DNA of 64,000 nt, taken from Bradyrhizobium sp. sBnM-33. Lineage in GTDB: Bacteria; Pseudomonadota; Alphaproteobacteria; Rhizobiales; Xanthobacteraceae. Positions 35,502-44,054 of the stretch are shown here, piece by piece. The DNA is taken from positions 682,001-746,000 of the forward strand of contig NZ_CP136624.1 of the NCBI RefSeq assembly GCF_032917945.1, given 5' to 3'. Made by a program: the position numbers and the translations under genes. Position 1 is the stretch's first letter; the number at the start of each line of letters is the position of its first letter. A model generated the notes under the pieces. That model saw only the letters and a program-made list of their open reading frames with translations, searched no databases and was not told where the DNA came from.

Positions 35502-35606
35502 CCGTCATCCTGAGGCGCGAGCAGAGCGAGCCTCGAAGGATGCACGGCCCGGCTGGTGGCCGTCGATCCTTCGAGACGCGCGAAGACGCGCTCCTCAGGA
35601 TGACGG
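35502..35606 (+). repeat. Palindromic repeat, class C copy 1
   Basis: CCGTCATCCTGAGG and CTCCTCAGGATGACGG form the ends, with inner arms CCTCGAAGGAT and ATCCTTCGAGACGCG. It lies between convergent livF and the glutamine-synthetase-like gene. A second copy is at 46373. Confidence 0.9.
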
Positions 35607-35615
35607 CTCTAACAG

Positions 35616-37052
35616 TCAAAACATCTCAAAATATTCGCGGTGCTCCCAGTCCGACACCTCGGCTTGAAACCGCTCGATCTCCGCATTCTTGATGTGGACG
35701 TAATAGTCCACGAACTCCGCCCCCAACGCCCCGCGGAAGAACGGATCGTCCTGCAGCGCGAACACCGCTTCTCGCAGGCTCTTTGGCAACAGCGCCGCCT
35801 TGGTCTCGTAGGGCGTATCCGCCGATGGTCCCGGATCGAGCTTACGGTCGACGCCGTCGAGCCCTGAGAGAATCTGCGAGGCCATGTAGAGATATGGGTT
35901 CGCCGCCGGCTCGCCGATCCGGTTTTCCAGCCGGGTGGCCGCATCGCCCGGACCGCCGAGCACGCGGATCATGACGCCGCGGTTATCGCGGCCCCAGATC
36001 GCGCGATCCGGCGCCAGCGAATAGGAGCGGTAGCGCTTGTAGCCGTTGATGGTCGGCGTCGTGAACACGGTCGACGCGCGGGCGTGCTCCAGCAGTCCCG
36101 CGAGATAGGCCCGGCCAAACGGACTCAGCACCTCGCCCTTATCGCCGGGCATGAACGAGTTTTCGCCGCTGGCGCGCGACACCAGCGATTGATGCAGGTG
36201 CCAGCCGGAGGCGAAGACATTGGGCAGTTTCGGCCGGCACATGAAGGTCGCGTGATAGCCATGGCGGCGTGCGATCTGTTTTACGGCCGATCTGAACAGC
36301 ACCATGTTGTCGGCGGGCAGGAGGCCTTTGGTCGGCTGGAAGGTGAATTCGCACTGGCTCGGGCCGAACTCGACCTCGATCGAACGCAAGGGAAGGTCGA
36401 GCGCCAGCACGTCGCGGCGGATGATTTCCAGCGCCGGCTCCATCTGGTCGTAGCGCTGCTCGGTCAGATACTGGTAGCCGTGCGAGAGCAGGCTGACCGA
36501 AGGCGGCGTACCGGGCTGGCCGGCATGCTCCGGCGCCATATGCGCCTCGTCGAGCTTGAAGAGATGGAATTCGACTTCGAGCCCGGCCACGAAATCGTAG
36601 CCGCGCTGCCCGAGCTGGTCGATCACCTTGCGATAGAGATGTCGCGTCGCGAACGGCACCGGACGGCCATCGTTGAAATAGAGGTCGCACAGCAGCCAGC
36701 CGGTGGTCGGCGCCCATGGCAGCACGCGAAAGGTGGTGGGATCCGCCACCATCAAGACGTCGGCGGCGCCTTCCATCTCCTTCATGCCGAACCCGCCGCC
36801 GGCGGTGAACACCGGGAATACCGTCTTGTGCGAGGTATCCTTGGCGAGCATGGTGGTGGTGATGGAGCAGCCGCTTTCGAGCGAGGCAATCGCTTCGCTG
36901 GCCACCAGCGTCTTGCCGCGCAAAATGCCGTGCTGGTCGGGGAATGACAGGCGGATGACTTCGAGATTTTTCTCTTCGACGATCTTGCGCAGGCGGCCCG
37001 CCGCCTCCTGCTGCTCCCCAGACCACATCCCGTGACGTTCCACAAAACTCAA
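35616..37052 (-). CDS. Glutamine synthetase-like gamma-glutamyl ligase
   Basis: 478 aa, GS beta-grasp plus catalytic domain. Metal and glutamate ligands are in GLEVEFHLF and EVEFGPSQCEF, ATP-side His in GWHLHQSL, the phosphate Arg in NGYKRYRSYSLAP, and the C-terminal LENRIGEPAANPYLY replaces the usual ExRxPD. It lacks the Tyr adenylylation loop of GlnA-I. The family couples glutamate to amines (polyamines, ethanolamine, aniline). It is the second gene, about 180 bases after a Rieske oxygenase, as in aniline clusters where a GS-like enzyme makes gamma-glutamylanilide for the oxygenase. The substrate is unknown. Confidence 0.85.
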   Translation of the reverse strand: MSFVERHGMWSGEQQEAAGRLRKIVEEKNLEVIRLSFPDQHGILRGKTLVASEAIASLESGCSITTTMLAKDTSHKTVFPVFTAGGGFGMKEMEGAADVLMVADPTTFRVLPWAPTTGWLLCDLYFNDGRPVPFATRHLYRKVIDQLGQRGYDFVAGLEVEFHLFKLDEAHMAPEHAGQPGTPPSVSLLSHGYQYLTEQRYDQMEPALEIIRRDVLALDLPLRSIEVEFGPSQCEFTFQPTKGLLPADNMVLFRSAVKQIARRHGYHATFMCRPKLPNVFASGWHLHQSLVSRASGENSFMPGDKGEVLSPFGRAYLAGLLEHARASTVFTTPTINGYKRYRSYSLAPDRAIWGRDNRGVMIRVLGGPGDAATRLENRIGEPAANPYLYMASQILSGLDGVDRKLDPGPSADTPYETKAALLPKSLREAVFALQDDPFFRGALGAEFVDYYVHIKNAEIERFQAEVSDWEHREYFEMF

Positions 37053-37104
37053 CGCGTCACCCCCGCGAGTCTGAACTGAATAATTGAAACGGCGCTATAT
37101 CGGC

Positions 37105-37223
37105 CGTCATTGCGAGCCAACGGGTCGCGCGAATGCGCGCCCGATGACAGGCTCCGCGAAGCAATCCATAGCACCGCAAGCGTTGGCATGGATTGCTTCG
37201 TCGCTGCGCTCCTCGCAATGACG
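37105..37223 (+). repeat. Palindromic repeat, class A copy 2, with insert
   Basis: CGTCATTGCGAG and CTCCTCGCAATGACG form the outer ends and GCGAAGCAATCCAT with ATGGATTGCTTC the inner arms. About 30 bases (a GCGCGAATGCGCGC hairpin and GATGACAGGCTCC) interrupt the left arm. It lies between the Rieske and GS-like genes. Confidence 0.85.
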
Positions 37224-37235
37224 GAGGAGAGACCA

Positions 37236-38594
37236 TCACTCCGCTGCCGTGAGGTGGGGGACCTTGCCGGCAATCTCCGTCGGTACCGGCGCGGCCCACG
37301 GCGCGCCGCGGCGGCGCTTGACGTCGATTTCCATCCAGTAGATTTCCCAGCCCTGCGTGGGTCCGATGCCGTCCATCGTTGCCGGGCCTTGGATGCTCCG
37401 CGCGTGGGCCGCGTCGAGGAACAGCATCGGCTTCTCGCCGCCGGCGACCTTCTCGATCTCCTGCCGCAGCAGGCGGCGATACTGCACGATCGCCTTGTCC
37501 GATTGTCCCAGATGCTCATTGGTGCGGTCCTGGATCGCGCCCATCGACTCCACCGCCCACTGGTCGTGGACGTTGATGTCGGTCCCCATGCCGGTATAGG
37601 TTTCCGTGGCCTGTTCGTGCGGGTCGAAGCCGTAATCGTTGCTCTTGTTCTTGCGCGACTTGTAATCCGGCAGTTCATAGAGTTTGAGGCGCTGGTCGCG
37701 CATCTTCTTCTTGTCGACCGGCGTCGTATAGCTGGTGAAGATCGCGTACCAGTAGCAGTTCTCGTCATCGATAGGCACGTGCCACTGCGTGATCGTCATC
37801 TCCGTACTCATCGGGATAACGAAGCCATGCGGGAAGAGCTGATTGGTGACGCGCACATGCGTCCGCTCTTCATCGATCTCGCGCAGCGCGATCAGGCGCA
37901 GGCCGTATTCGGTATGTTCGACATTGATGATCGGGTTATCGTACTCGCGCAAAATCTTCGTCATCGGCATGTCGCTGCCGGCGGACGCGCCGCGGAACTG
38001 CTTGCCGTAGGCGGTGGAAGTGTCCTCGTCCTCGAAGAAGCGGTGCAGGAACGAGGCGTGCGCCGGATCGATGCCGACTTCCAGCGCCTGCAGCCAGTTG
38101 CAATTGATGTGGCCCTTGAATGCAAAGGTATGGCTGTCGGGTGCCACAAAACAGTCGATCTCCGGAAACGCCGGCGGTTCGCCTTCGCCGAGAAAGGCCC
38201 AGAGGATGCCGCTCTTCTCGACCACGGGATAGGAGCGCTGCTTGATGCCCTGGCAGAGCTTTGAGTCCTTCGGCTCGGCCGGCGTCTCCAGGCACTGGCC
38301 GGAGACATCGAACAGCCAGCCATGGAAGGCGCAACGCAAGCCGCCGTTCTCCAGCCGTCCGAAGGCGAGGTCGGCGCCGCGATGGGCGCAGTGGCGGTCG
38401 ATCAGGCCATAGCGGCCTTGCTCGTCGCGAAACAGCACGAGGTTTTCGCCGAGCAGTTTTACGGGCCGCACCGGCCGCGGGCCCTGCAGCTCATCCACCA
38501 GCGCCGCCGGCTGCCAGTACATGCGCATCAGCTTGCCGCAGGGGTCCTTGCGACCGGTGCGGGTGATCAGGTCGTTCGCTTCCTGGCTCATCAT
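37236..38594 (-). CDS. Rieske non-heme iron oxygenase, alpha subunit
   Basis: 452 aa. The Rieske centre is Cys69-x-His71 (HCAHRGADL) and Cys88-x2-His91 (CAFHGW). The mononuclear iron site is GIDPAHASFLH, the D-x2-H-x4-H pattern. It resembles phthalate 4,5-dioxygenase and related single-component-alpha demethylases, which need only a separate FMN/[2Fe-2S] reductase and no beta subunit. None is adjacent. The ATG at 38594 follows CCGGAGATT; the longer frame to 39107 runs across the divergent IclR gene and is not coding. It is first in the operon with the GS-like gene. Confidence 0.9.
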   Translation of the reverse strand: MMSQEANDLITRTGRKDPCGKLMRMYWQPAALVDELQGPRPVRPVKLLGENLVLFRDEQGRYGLIDRHCAHRGADLAFGRLENGGLRCAFHGWLFDVSGQCLETPAEPKDSKLCQGIKQRSYPVVEKSGILWAFLGEGEPPAFPEIDCFVAPDSHTFAFKGHINCNWLQALEVGIDPAHASFLHRFFEDEDTSTAYGKQFRGASAGSDMPMTKILREYDNPIINVEHTEYGLRLIALREIDEERTHVRVTNQLFPHGFVIPMSTEMTITQWHVPIDDENCYWYAIFTSYTTPVDKKKMRDQRLKLYELPDYKSRKNKSNDYGFDPHEQATETYTGMGTDINVHDQWAVESMGAIQDRTNEHLGQSDKAIVQYRRLLRQEIEKVAGGEKPMLFLDAAHARSIQGPATMDGIGPTQGWEIYWMEIDVKRRRGAPWAAPVPTEIAGKVPHLTAAE

Positions 38595-38620
38595 GGCGAG
38601 AATCTCCGGTGATTGGATTT

Positions 38621-38635
38621 GTTCGCCTATTGAAC
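38621..38635. promoter_or_regulatory. Candidate IclR operator
   Basis: GTTC-GCCTATT-GAAC is an inverted repeat in the gap between the divergent Rieske and iclR genes. PcaU/PobR-type IclR proteins bind GTTCG-like palindromes, so it fits autoregulation with control of the oxygenase. Confidence 0.45.
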
Positions 38636-38691
38636 TTTTGTGCGATTTTAACGTAGGCTGGGCGTGAGGCAAGCGGATTATGGAGGCAGTG

Positions 38692-39483
38692 ATGCCCAAG
38701 CTGAAGCGCGCGGTGGGCGCAGACAACCGCGGCGCCACCGATTTCATCGAAAGCCTCGACCGCGGCCTGCGCGTGCTCGAAATATTTGGCGGCAGCCGGC
38801 AGCCGATGACGCTGAGCGACCTTGCCAAGGCCGCCGACCTGCCGCGCGCGACCGCACGGCGCATCCTCTTCACGCTCGAACGCGCCGGCTTCGTTGTAAC
38901 CGACGGCAAGCTGTTCCGCCTGATGCCGCGCGTGCTGGTGCTGGCGTCAAGCTTTCTCGCTTCCAACCATGTCGTCTCGGTGCTGCAGCCGGCGCTGGAT
39001 CGGCTGTCGAGCGAGGCGCAGGAGATCGCGTCGATGGCGATCCTTGACGGCAACGAGGTCGTCTTCATCGCGCGCGCCAGCCCGACGCGGATATTTTCCG
39101 CCGGCATCGATATCGGCTACCGGCTGCCGGCATTCTGCACCTCGGTCGGCCGCGTGCTGCTGTCGCGGCTGGCCGACGACGAACTGGCCGCCGCGCTCGA
39201 CGGGATGGAGCTTGCGCCGCTGACGCCGTTCACCCTCACCGACAAGAAGCTGCTCCTGAAGACGATCATCGCCGATCGCGTGCAAGGCTATTCGCTGGTC
39301 GATCGAGAAGCCGAGCCGGGATTCCGTTCGGTCTCGGTGCCGGTCCGCCGCTACGACGGCGCCATCGTCGCCGCCATCAACATGGGCGCGCATGTCGATC
39401 GCGTGTCGTCTGCCGAGATGATCGAACGCTTCCTGCCGCGCCTGCGCGAGGCGGCGGCATCGGTCAAATCGATGCTGGTCTGA
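38692..39483 (+). CDS. IclR-family regulator (PcaR/PobR type)
   Basis: 263 aa from ATG 38692, behind GGAGG (ATG 38680 is possible). The N-terminal winged helix reads SLDRGLRVLEIFGG, then MTLSDLAKAADLPRATARRIL. The C-terminal ligand domain shows the IclR signature around CTSVGRVLLS and GYSLVDREAEPGFRSVSVPV. The subgroup controls protocatechuate and hydroxybenzoate genes. It is divergent from the Rieske/GS-like pair and is probably its regulator. Confidence 0.88.
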   Translation: MPKLKRAVGADNRGATDFIESLDRGLRVLEIFGGSRQPMTLSDLAKAADLPRATARRILFTLERAGFVVTDGKLFRLMPRVLVLASSFLASNHVVSVLQPALDRLSSEAQEIASMAILDGNEVVFIARASPTRIFSAGIDIGYRLPAFCTSVGRVLLSRLADDELAAALDGMELAPLTPFTLTDKKLLLKTIIADRVQGYSLVDREAEPGFRSVSVPVRRYDGAIVAAINMGAHVDRVSSAEMIERFLPRLREAAASVKSMLV

Positions 39484-39504
39484 CGGGAGCCTCACTATCT
39501 CCGC

Positions 39505-39588
39505 CGTCATTGCGAGGAGCGAAGCGACGAAGCAATCCATTCTATCCCGAGTCGCGCGATGGATTGCTTCGCTTCGTTCGCAATGACG
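39505..39588 (+). repeat. Palindromic repeat, class A copy 3
   Basis: CGTCATTGCGAGGAGCGAAG mirrored by CTTCGTTCGCAATGACG, with GAAGCAATCCAT / ATGGATTGCTTC inner arms. Same length as the copy at 5327; only the loop differs. Confidence 0.9.
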
Positions 39589-39634
39589 GAATCAGGACCC
39601 GAGGAAGCTTGCCGCGTCGTCTGATCAGGCCCGC

Positions 39635-39862
39635 TTAAGACGGCGGCAAGCGTTTGAACGCGGCTTCGATCGCTTCGAACTTGGCGACGATCTGCGGTGT
39701 CACCAGATAATGCAGCGTCGCCGCGACTGACAGGCCGACAATCATCGCGATAATCGCGTACTGCGTCATCAACGCCAGCAATATCGCCCGCAGCCGGCGC
39801 CGCCGGATCTTCGGCGGCTTGGCGGCAAGGAGGGCGTCGTCTTCGCCTTCAACGCTGCTCAT
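39635..39862 (-). CDS. Small single-pass membrane protein, unknown
   Basis: 75 aa from ATG 39862. It has an acidic N-terminus, a basic patch IRRRRLRA, then one hydrophobic helix (AIIAMIVGLSVAATLHYLV) and a short tail. No family is recognised. It starts 11 bases after the PilZ gene stop, so the two are likely co-transcribed. Confidence 0.6.
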   Translation of the reverse strand: MSSVEGEDDALLAAKPPKIRRRRLRAILLALMTQYAIIAMIVGLSVAATLHYLVTPQIVAKFEAIEAAFKRLPPS

Positions 39863-39873
39863 GAGATCGCGGT

Positions 39874-40236
39874 CTAATGCTCGGACAGAAGCTGATCGAG
39901 GCGCGACTGCAGCCGCCGGTTGGCCCGTTCGGTTGCGCGCAGCTTGCGGGCCCATTCCAGCGGAATGACGTCGCTCGTCTCTTCGACATCTGAAAACACC
40001 AGCCCGGCCGCGTTATGGTCGCGCCAGGCGAGACGTGCCAGGCAGGAGAGGCCCCTGCGCTGGATTTCGAAATCGATCCGGTCGGGGATGATGGCCGAGT
40101 TCTCGAATTCGATCTTCGCGCCGCGCCTGCTGAAATTGCGGACGACGCAGGCAAGCGTCGAATTGCGCGCGTTGAACGCGACCATCCCGCCGTAATAGAC
40201 GCGGGCTCTTTGGTGTTGACGGCGCTCCAGCATCAT
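39874..40236 (-). CDS. PilZ-domain protein
   Basis: 120 aa. The c-di-GMP-binding motifs are RRQHQRAR near the N-terminus (RxxxR) and NFSRRGAKIEF (D/NxSxxG). A short C-terminal coiled coil (ATERANRRLQSRLDQLL) follows. It likely senses c-di-GMP and passes the signal to a partner by the coiled coil; which process is unknown. Confidence 0.8.
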   Translation of the reverse strand: MMLERRQHQRARVYYGGMVAFNARNSTLACVVRNFSRRGAKIEFENSAIIPDRIDFEIQRRGLSCLARLAWRDHNAAGLVFSDVEETSDVIPLEWARKLRATERANRRLQSRLDQLLSEH

Positions 40237-40397
40237 TGTCCTCCATGCGATTAACGCTTTAGTAACACTCCTTCAGCGTGTATTGCAGTCGCCGCTCGCA
40301 TGGAACTTGTGCGGTGGTTAACGGTCGCGCTTGCCGTCATGCAACGTCGGTTTGTCCGGAAATCAAGCGTTTACGAATGGCGCTTTCGTAGAAGCGA

Positions 40398-41303
40398 TCA
40401 GGACACCGCGCTGCGCAGGCCGAACGCGTGCTTGTCATGCAGCACCGGCGCCACCGCATCGCTGAGTCGTGCGGCGGCGGCATCCACCGAAAGCCCCGCG
40501 GTGTCGACCACGGCTGACGCGCGGGCGTAAAGCGGCTCGCGGCTGACCAGGATGTTGCGCAGCTCCGCCATCGCGGAGCGATCGTCCGCCATCGGGCGCA
40601 AATCGCCTTGGCGGCGGACGCGGGCCATGTGTTCTTCCGGCTCGGCCTTCAGCCAGATGGTGTAGAACGACGACAGGATCAGGTCGAAGGTGAGTGGCTC
40701 GGAGACGATGCCGCCGCCGGTCGCCAGCACCATCAGTTCTTTGCGCGCCAGCAATTGCGAGAGCGCCGCCTGCTCCATGCGCCGAAAACCTTCCTGGCCG
40801 TAGAGCGCGATGATCTCGGCAACCGACAATCCGTTCTGCGCCTCGACTTCCTTGTTGAGCTCGACGAACTTCCAGCCGATCTTCTTCGCCAGCATCTTGC
40901 CGAGCGTGGATTTGCCGGCGCCGCGCAGGCCGATCAGAGCGATGCCGGCGAACGAGATCCGCCGCTGCGCCGACAGGCCGCCGCCGGCCAGCGCATTCTT
41001 GGCCTGCGCGATCTGGGCCGGCGTTGCCTTGCGCAGGAGGTCGCGGATCACGGCCCAGTCAGGCGCCGGCTCCGTTGCGGGAATCAGGTCTTCGAGATGC
41101 GCGCCCATCGCGTTCGACACGCGCCGCAGCAGCACGATCGAGACATTGCCCTTGCCGCTTTCGAGTTGCGCGATGTAGCGCTCGGATATTCCTGAAACCT
41201 TGGCGAGCACTTTTCGCGACATACCGCGAAGGGCGCGCATGGTGCGCACACGCTGGCCAAGCTGCTCGAGAAAGCCGGATTCGGGGTCACTGGCCTCGGT
41301 CAT
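40398..41303 (-). CDS. boxR: BoxR/BzdR-type regulator (HTH + shikimate kinase-like domain)
   Basis: 301 aa. The N-terminal XRE helix-turn-helix (MSRKVLAKVSGISERYIAQLESG, about residues 28-50) is fused to a shikimate kinase-like domain with P-loop GLRGAGKST (about 125-133) and LATGGGIV. In BoxR and BzdR this domain binds benzoyl-CoA, which releases repression of box genes. It is divergent from the benzoate-CoA ligase gene. The gap holds consensus promoter hexamers and a 12-base palindrome. Confidence 0.93.
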   Translation of the reverse strand: MTEASDPESGFLEQLGQRVRTMRALRGMSRKVLAKVSGISERYIAQLESGKGNVSIVLLRRVSNAMGAHLEDLIPATEPAPDWAVIRDLLRKATPAQIAQAKNALAGGGLSAQRRISFAGIALIGLRGAGKSTLGKMLAKKIGWKFVELNKEVEAQNGLSVAEIIALYGQEGFRRMEQAALSQLLARKELMVLATGGGIVSEPLTFDLILSSFYTIWLKAEPEEHMARVRRQGDLRPMADDRSAMAELRNILVSREPLYARASAVVDTAGLSVDAAAARLSDAVAPVLHDKHAFGLRSAVS

Positions 41304-41374
41304 TTCCCTCGTTCGGGCATTGCGTCGGGGTGAACGGATTTCGGAAACATAATGCCGATGAGGATTGACAGCAA

Positions 41375-41407
41375 GCGCGGCCGGTGTCTTTGTATGAATT
41401 ATAATTC
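41375..41407 (+). promoter_or_regulatory. Benzoate-CoA ligase promoter with palindrome
   Basis: TTGACA (41375-41380) and TATAAT (41400-41405) are both perfect consensus hexamers, with a 19-base spacer, longer than ideal. The -10 lies within the palindrome GAATTATAATTC (41396-41407). This arrangement suits repression, probably by BoxR. Confidence 0.65.
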
Positions 41408-41431
41408 TTAAAAACTCAGGAGAGAAGCGTC

Positions 41432-42988
41432 GTGAGCGGCACGTCCGGTTCGTACAATGCGGTGACCTGGCTGCTCGACCGCAATGTCGAGGAGGGGCGC
41501 GGCGCCAAGCTCGTCTTCACCGACACCGTCACCGAACTCACCTATGGCGAGCTGCAGCGGCAGACCCGCCGTGTTGCCAACATGCTGCGCCGGCTCGGCG
41601 TCCGCCGCGAAGAGCGCGTGGCGATGATCATGCTGGATACGGTGGATTTCCCGTGTGTGTTTCTCGGCGCGATCCGCGCCGGCGTCGTGCCGGTACCGCT
41701 CAACACGCTGCTGACGGCCGAACAGTATGCCTACATTCTCGGAGACTGCCGTGCGCGCGTCCTGTTCGTCTCCCAAGCGCTGCTGCCGGTCGTCAAAGAT
41801 ATCGTCGCGCAGATGCCCGACCTCGAGCATGTTGTCGTGTCAGGCAGGGACGCGCACGGCCACAGGAAACTTTCCGATGAGCTGGCGCGAGAGAGCGATA
41901 CGTTTGCGACCGCGGCGACGCATCCCGATGAGCCGGCGTTCTGGCTCTATTCCTCGGGCTCGACCGGCATGCCCAAGGGCGTGCGGCATCTGCATTCCAA
42001 CCTCGCCGCAACGGCCGACACCTACGCTAAACAGGTGCTCGGCATTCGCGAGGACGATGTTTGTCTGTCGGCGGCAAAACTGTTCTTCGCCTATGGCCTC
42101 GGCAATGCGCTGACGTTTCCGATGTCGGTCGGCGCTTCCACGGTCTTGCACACGGAACGGCCGACGCCGGCGGCGATGTTCGCGCTGATGAACAAGTACA
42201 ACCCGACCATCTTCTACGGCGTGCCGACGCTGTTCGCCGCGATGCTCAATGACGAGACGCTGAAGGATGCCCGCGCCGGCAATCGCTTGCGCATCTGCAC
42301 CTCAGCCGGCGAAGCGCTGCCGGAATCGGTCGGCAACGCCTGGAAGGCGCGTTTCGGTGTCGACATCCTCGACGGCGTTGGCTCGACCGAGCTGCTGCAC
42401 ATCTTCCTCTCCAACGCGCCCGGCGACATCAAATACGGCTCATCGGGCCGTCCAGTGCCCGGCTACAAGGTGCGGTTGGTCAATGAAGCCGGCGCCGAGG
42501 TGGCTGACGGCGAGGTCGGCGAATTGCTGGTCGATGCGCCCTCGGCCGGCGAGGGCTACTGGAATCAGCGTGCCAAGAGCCGTTCAACCTTCGAGGGCCA
42601 CTGGACCCGCACCGGTGACAAATACATTCGCGACGCCGACGGCCGTTACACCTTCTGCGGCCGAAGCGACGACATGTTCAAGGTTTCGGGCATCTGGGTC
42701 TCGCCGTTCGAGGTCGAGAGCGCGCTGATCACCCATCCGGCCGTGCTCGAGGCCGCCGTCGTGCCGGAAGCCGATCCCGAAGGATTGTTGAAGCCGAAAG
42801 CCTTTGTCGTGCTGCGCGCCGGCGCGAAAACCGATGACCTGCATGAGGTGTTGAAAGAGCACGTCAAGCAGAAGATCGGTCCATGGAAATATCCGCGCTG
42901 GATCGACGTGGTGGAATCCCTTCCGAAGACGGCGACAGGGAAGATTCAGCGGTTCAAGCTGCGGGATAGCGAGACGGCGAAGGCATGA
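41432..42988 (+). CDS. Benzoate-CoA ligase
   Basis: 518 aa, GTG start behind CAGGAGAG. Benzoate + ATP + CoA gives benzoyl-CoA, AMP and PPi. AMP-binding motif YSSGSTGMPKG, A5 DGVGSTELLHIF, hinge FCGRSDDMFKVSGIWV and the catalytic Lys in PKTATGKIQRF are intact. It heads the box cluster, divergent from boxR, and supplies BoxAB with substrate. BadA/BclA are the known homologues. Confidence 0.93.
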   Translation: MSGTSGSYNAVTWLLDRNVEEGRGAKLVFTDTVTELTYGELQRQTRRVANMLRRLGVRREERVAMIMLDTVDFPCVFLGAIRAGVVPVPLNTLLTAEQYAYILGDCRARVLFVSQALLPVVKDIVAQMPDLEHVVVSGRDAHGHRKLSDELARESDTFATAATHPDEPAFWLYSSGSTGMPKGVRHLHSNLAATADTYAKQVLGIREDDVCLSAAKLFFAYGLGNALTFPMSVGASTVLHTERPTPAAMFALMNKYNPTIFYGVPTLFAAMLNDETLKDARAGNRLRICTSAGEALPESVGNAWKARFGVDILDGVGSTELLHIFLSNAPGDIKYGSSGRPVPGYKVRLVNEAGAEVADGEVGELLVDAPSAGEGYWNQRAKSRSTFEGHWTRTGDKYIRDADGRYTFCGRSDDMFKVSGIWVSPFEVESALITHPAVLEAAVVPEADPEGLLKPKAFVVLRAGAKTDDLHEVLKEHVKQKIGPWKYPRWIDVVESLPKTATGKIQRFKLRDSETAKA

Positions 42989-43036
42989 TGGACTTGTCGT
43001 TCGAAATGCAAAGCGTTGCTGCAAGTGGCGCTCGTT

Positions 43037-43160
43037 CCCTCCCCCCTTGCGGGGTCCGAGGCGAGCGAAGCTCGCTCTCGAGGCTAGGGAGAGGGGTAAG
43101 CCGCAACGGCGGTGCGCGTGGCTACTCCTCTCCCCAACCCTCCCCCGCAAGGGGGGAGGG
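43037..43160 (+). repeat. Palindromic repeat, class B copy 4
   Basis: Nearly the same as the copy at 8313: CCCTCCCCCCTTGCGGGG at the left and CCCCGCAAGGGGGGAGGG at the right, with GCGAGCGAAGCTCGCT inside. It sits between the ligase and hydrolase genes. Confidence 0.9.
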
Positions 43161-43196
43161 AGCTCACCGCGCCGTGTTGTGAGGGGAGCGGTTACA

Positions 43197-44015
43197 ATGA
43201 CAACCCTTACCTCCCAGGGCTTCCTCACCGTCGGCGCCTCGCATCTCGAATATCGCATGATCGGCCCGTCGCCCGAGCACGCGCCTGTTATCGTGATGCT
43301 GCATGAGGGCCTCGGCTCGACCGGCCTGTGGGGCGATTTTCCCGACAAGCTCCAGGCCGCGACCGGCGCCGGCGTATTCGTCTATTCGCGCGCGGGCTAC
43401 GGCGCATCGACGCCGGTGAAATTGCCGCGCCCGCTCGACTACATGCATGTCGAGGCGCTCGACGTGTTGCCAAAACTACTCGACAAGATCGCCTTTCGCC
43501 GCGGCCTGCTGCTCGGCCATTCCGATGGCGCTTCGATCGCGGCAATCTATGCGGGCTCGCATCAGGATCACCGCGTGCAGGGCCTCGCGCTGATCGCCCC
43601 GCATTTCATCGTCGAGGATATTTCGGTGGCCTCGATTGCGGCGATCCGGACCGCCTACGAGACCACGAACCTGAAGGGGAAGCTGTCGCGCTGGCACCGG
43701 GACGTCGACAACGCCTTCTATGGCTGGAACGGCGCCTGGCTCGATCCGAAATTCCGCAACTGGGATATTTCCGAATACCTCGCCTATATCCGCGTGCCGG
43801 TCGCGATCCTGCAAGGCGTGGATGACCAGTATGGGACCATGCGCCAGGTCGAGATCGCCAGGGAAGAGTGCTACTGTCCGGTCGATGTGACTGTGATTCC
43901 GGGCGCGGGACATCAGCCGCATCGCGAAGCGCCGGAGGCGACGCTCGATGCGATTTCGGAATTCGCAAAGGCGGTGTTGCAGGTGCAGGACGGCTCGCAG
44001 GGACGGGCCGCGTAA
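43197..44015 (+). CDS. Alpha/beta hydrolase of the box cluster
   Basis: 272 aa. The nucleophile elbow is LLGHSDGAS, the oxyanion region MLHEGLGSTGLWGDFP, the acid probably in GVDDQYGT, and the His in GAGHQPHREAPE. It begins just after a class B repeat, at ATG 43197; the upstream frame lies in the repeat. It may be a thioesterase or ring-open lactone hydrolase that clears benzoyl-CoA pathway intermediates. That role is inferred from place only. Confidence 0.82.
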   Translation: MTTLTSQGFLTVGASHLEYRMIGPSPEHAPVIVMLHEGLGSTGLWGDFPDKLQAATGAGVFVYSRAGYGASTPVKLPRPLDYMHVEALDVLPKLLDKIAFRRGLLLGHSDGASIAAIYAGSHQDHRVQGLALIAPHFIVEDISVASIAAIRTAYETTNLKGKLSRWHRDVDNAFYGWNGAWLDPKFRNWDISEYLAYIRVPVAILQGVDDQYGTMRQVEIAREECYCPVDVTVIPGAGHQPHREAPEATLDAISEFAKAVLQVQDGSQGRAA

Positions 44016-44054
44016 CGCATTTTCTTCTTCTGTGCTTGCCGAGGCGCTGTTCCG

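Noticed and set aside
37236..38594. Rieske protein as BoxA
   Set aside because: BoxA is an FAD/[4Fe-4S] reductase. This protein has a Rieske centre and a mononuclear iron site instead, so it cannot fill that role.
38595..39107. N-terminal extension of the Rieske oxygenase frame
   Set aside because: It would run through the divergent iclR gene and its promoter. ATG 38594 with GGAG gives the normal length for the family.
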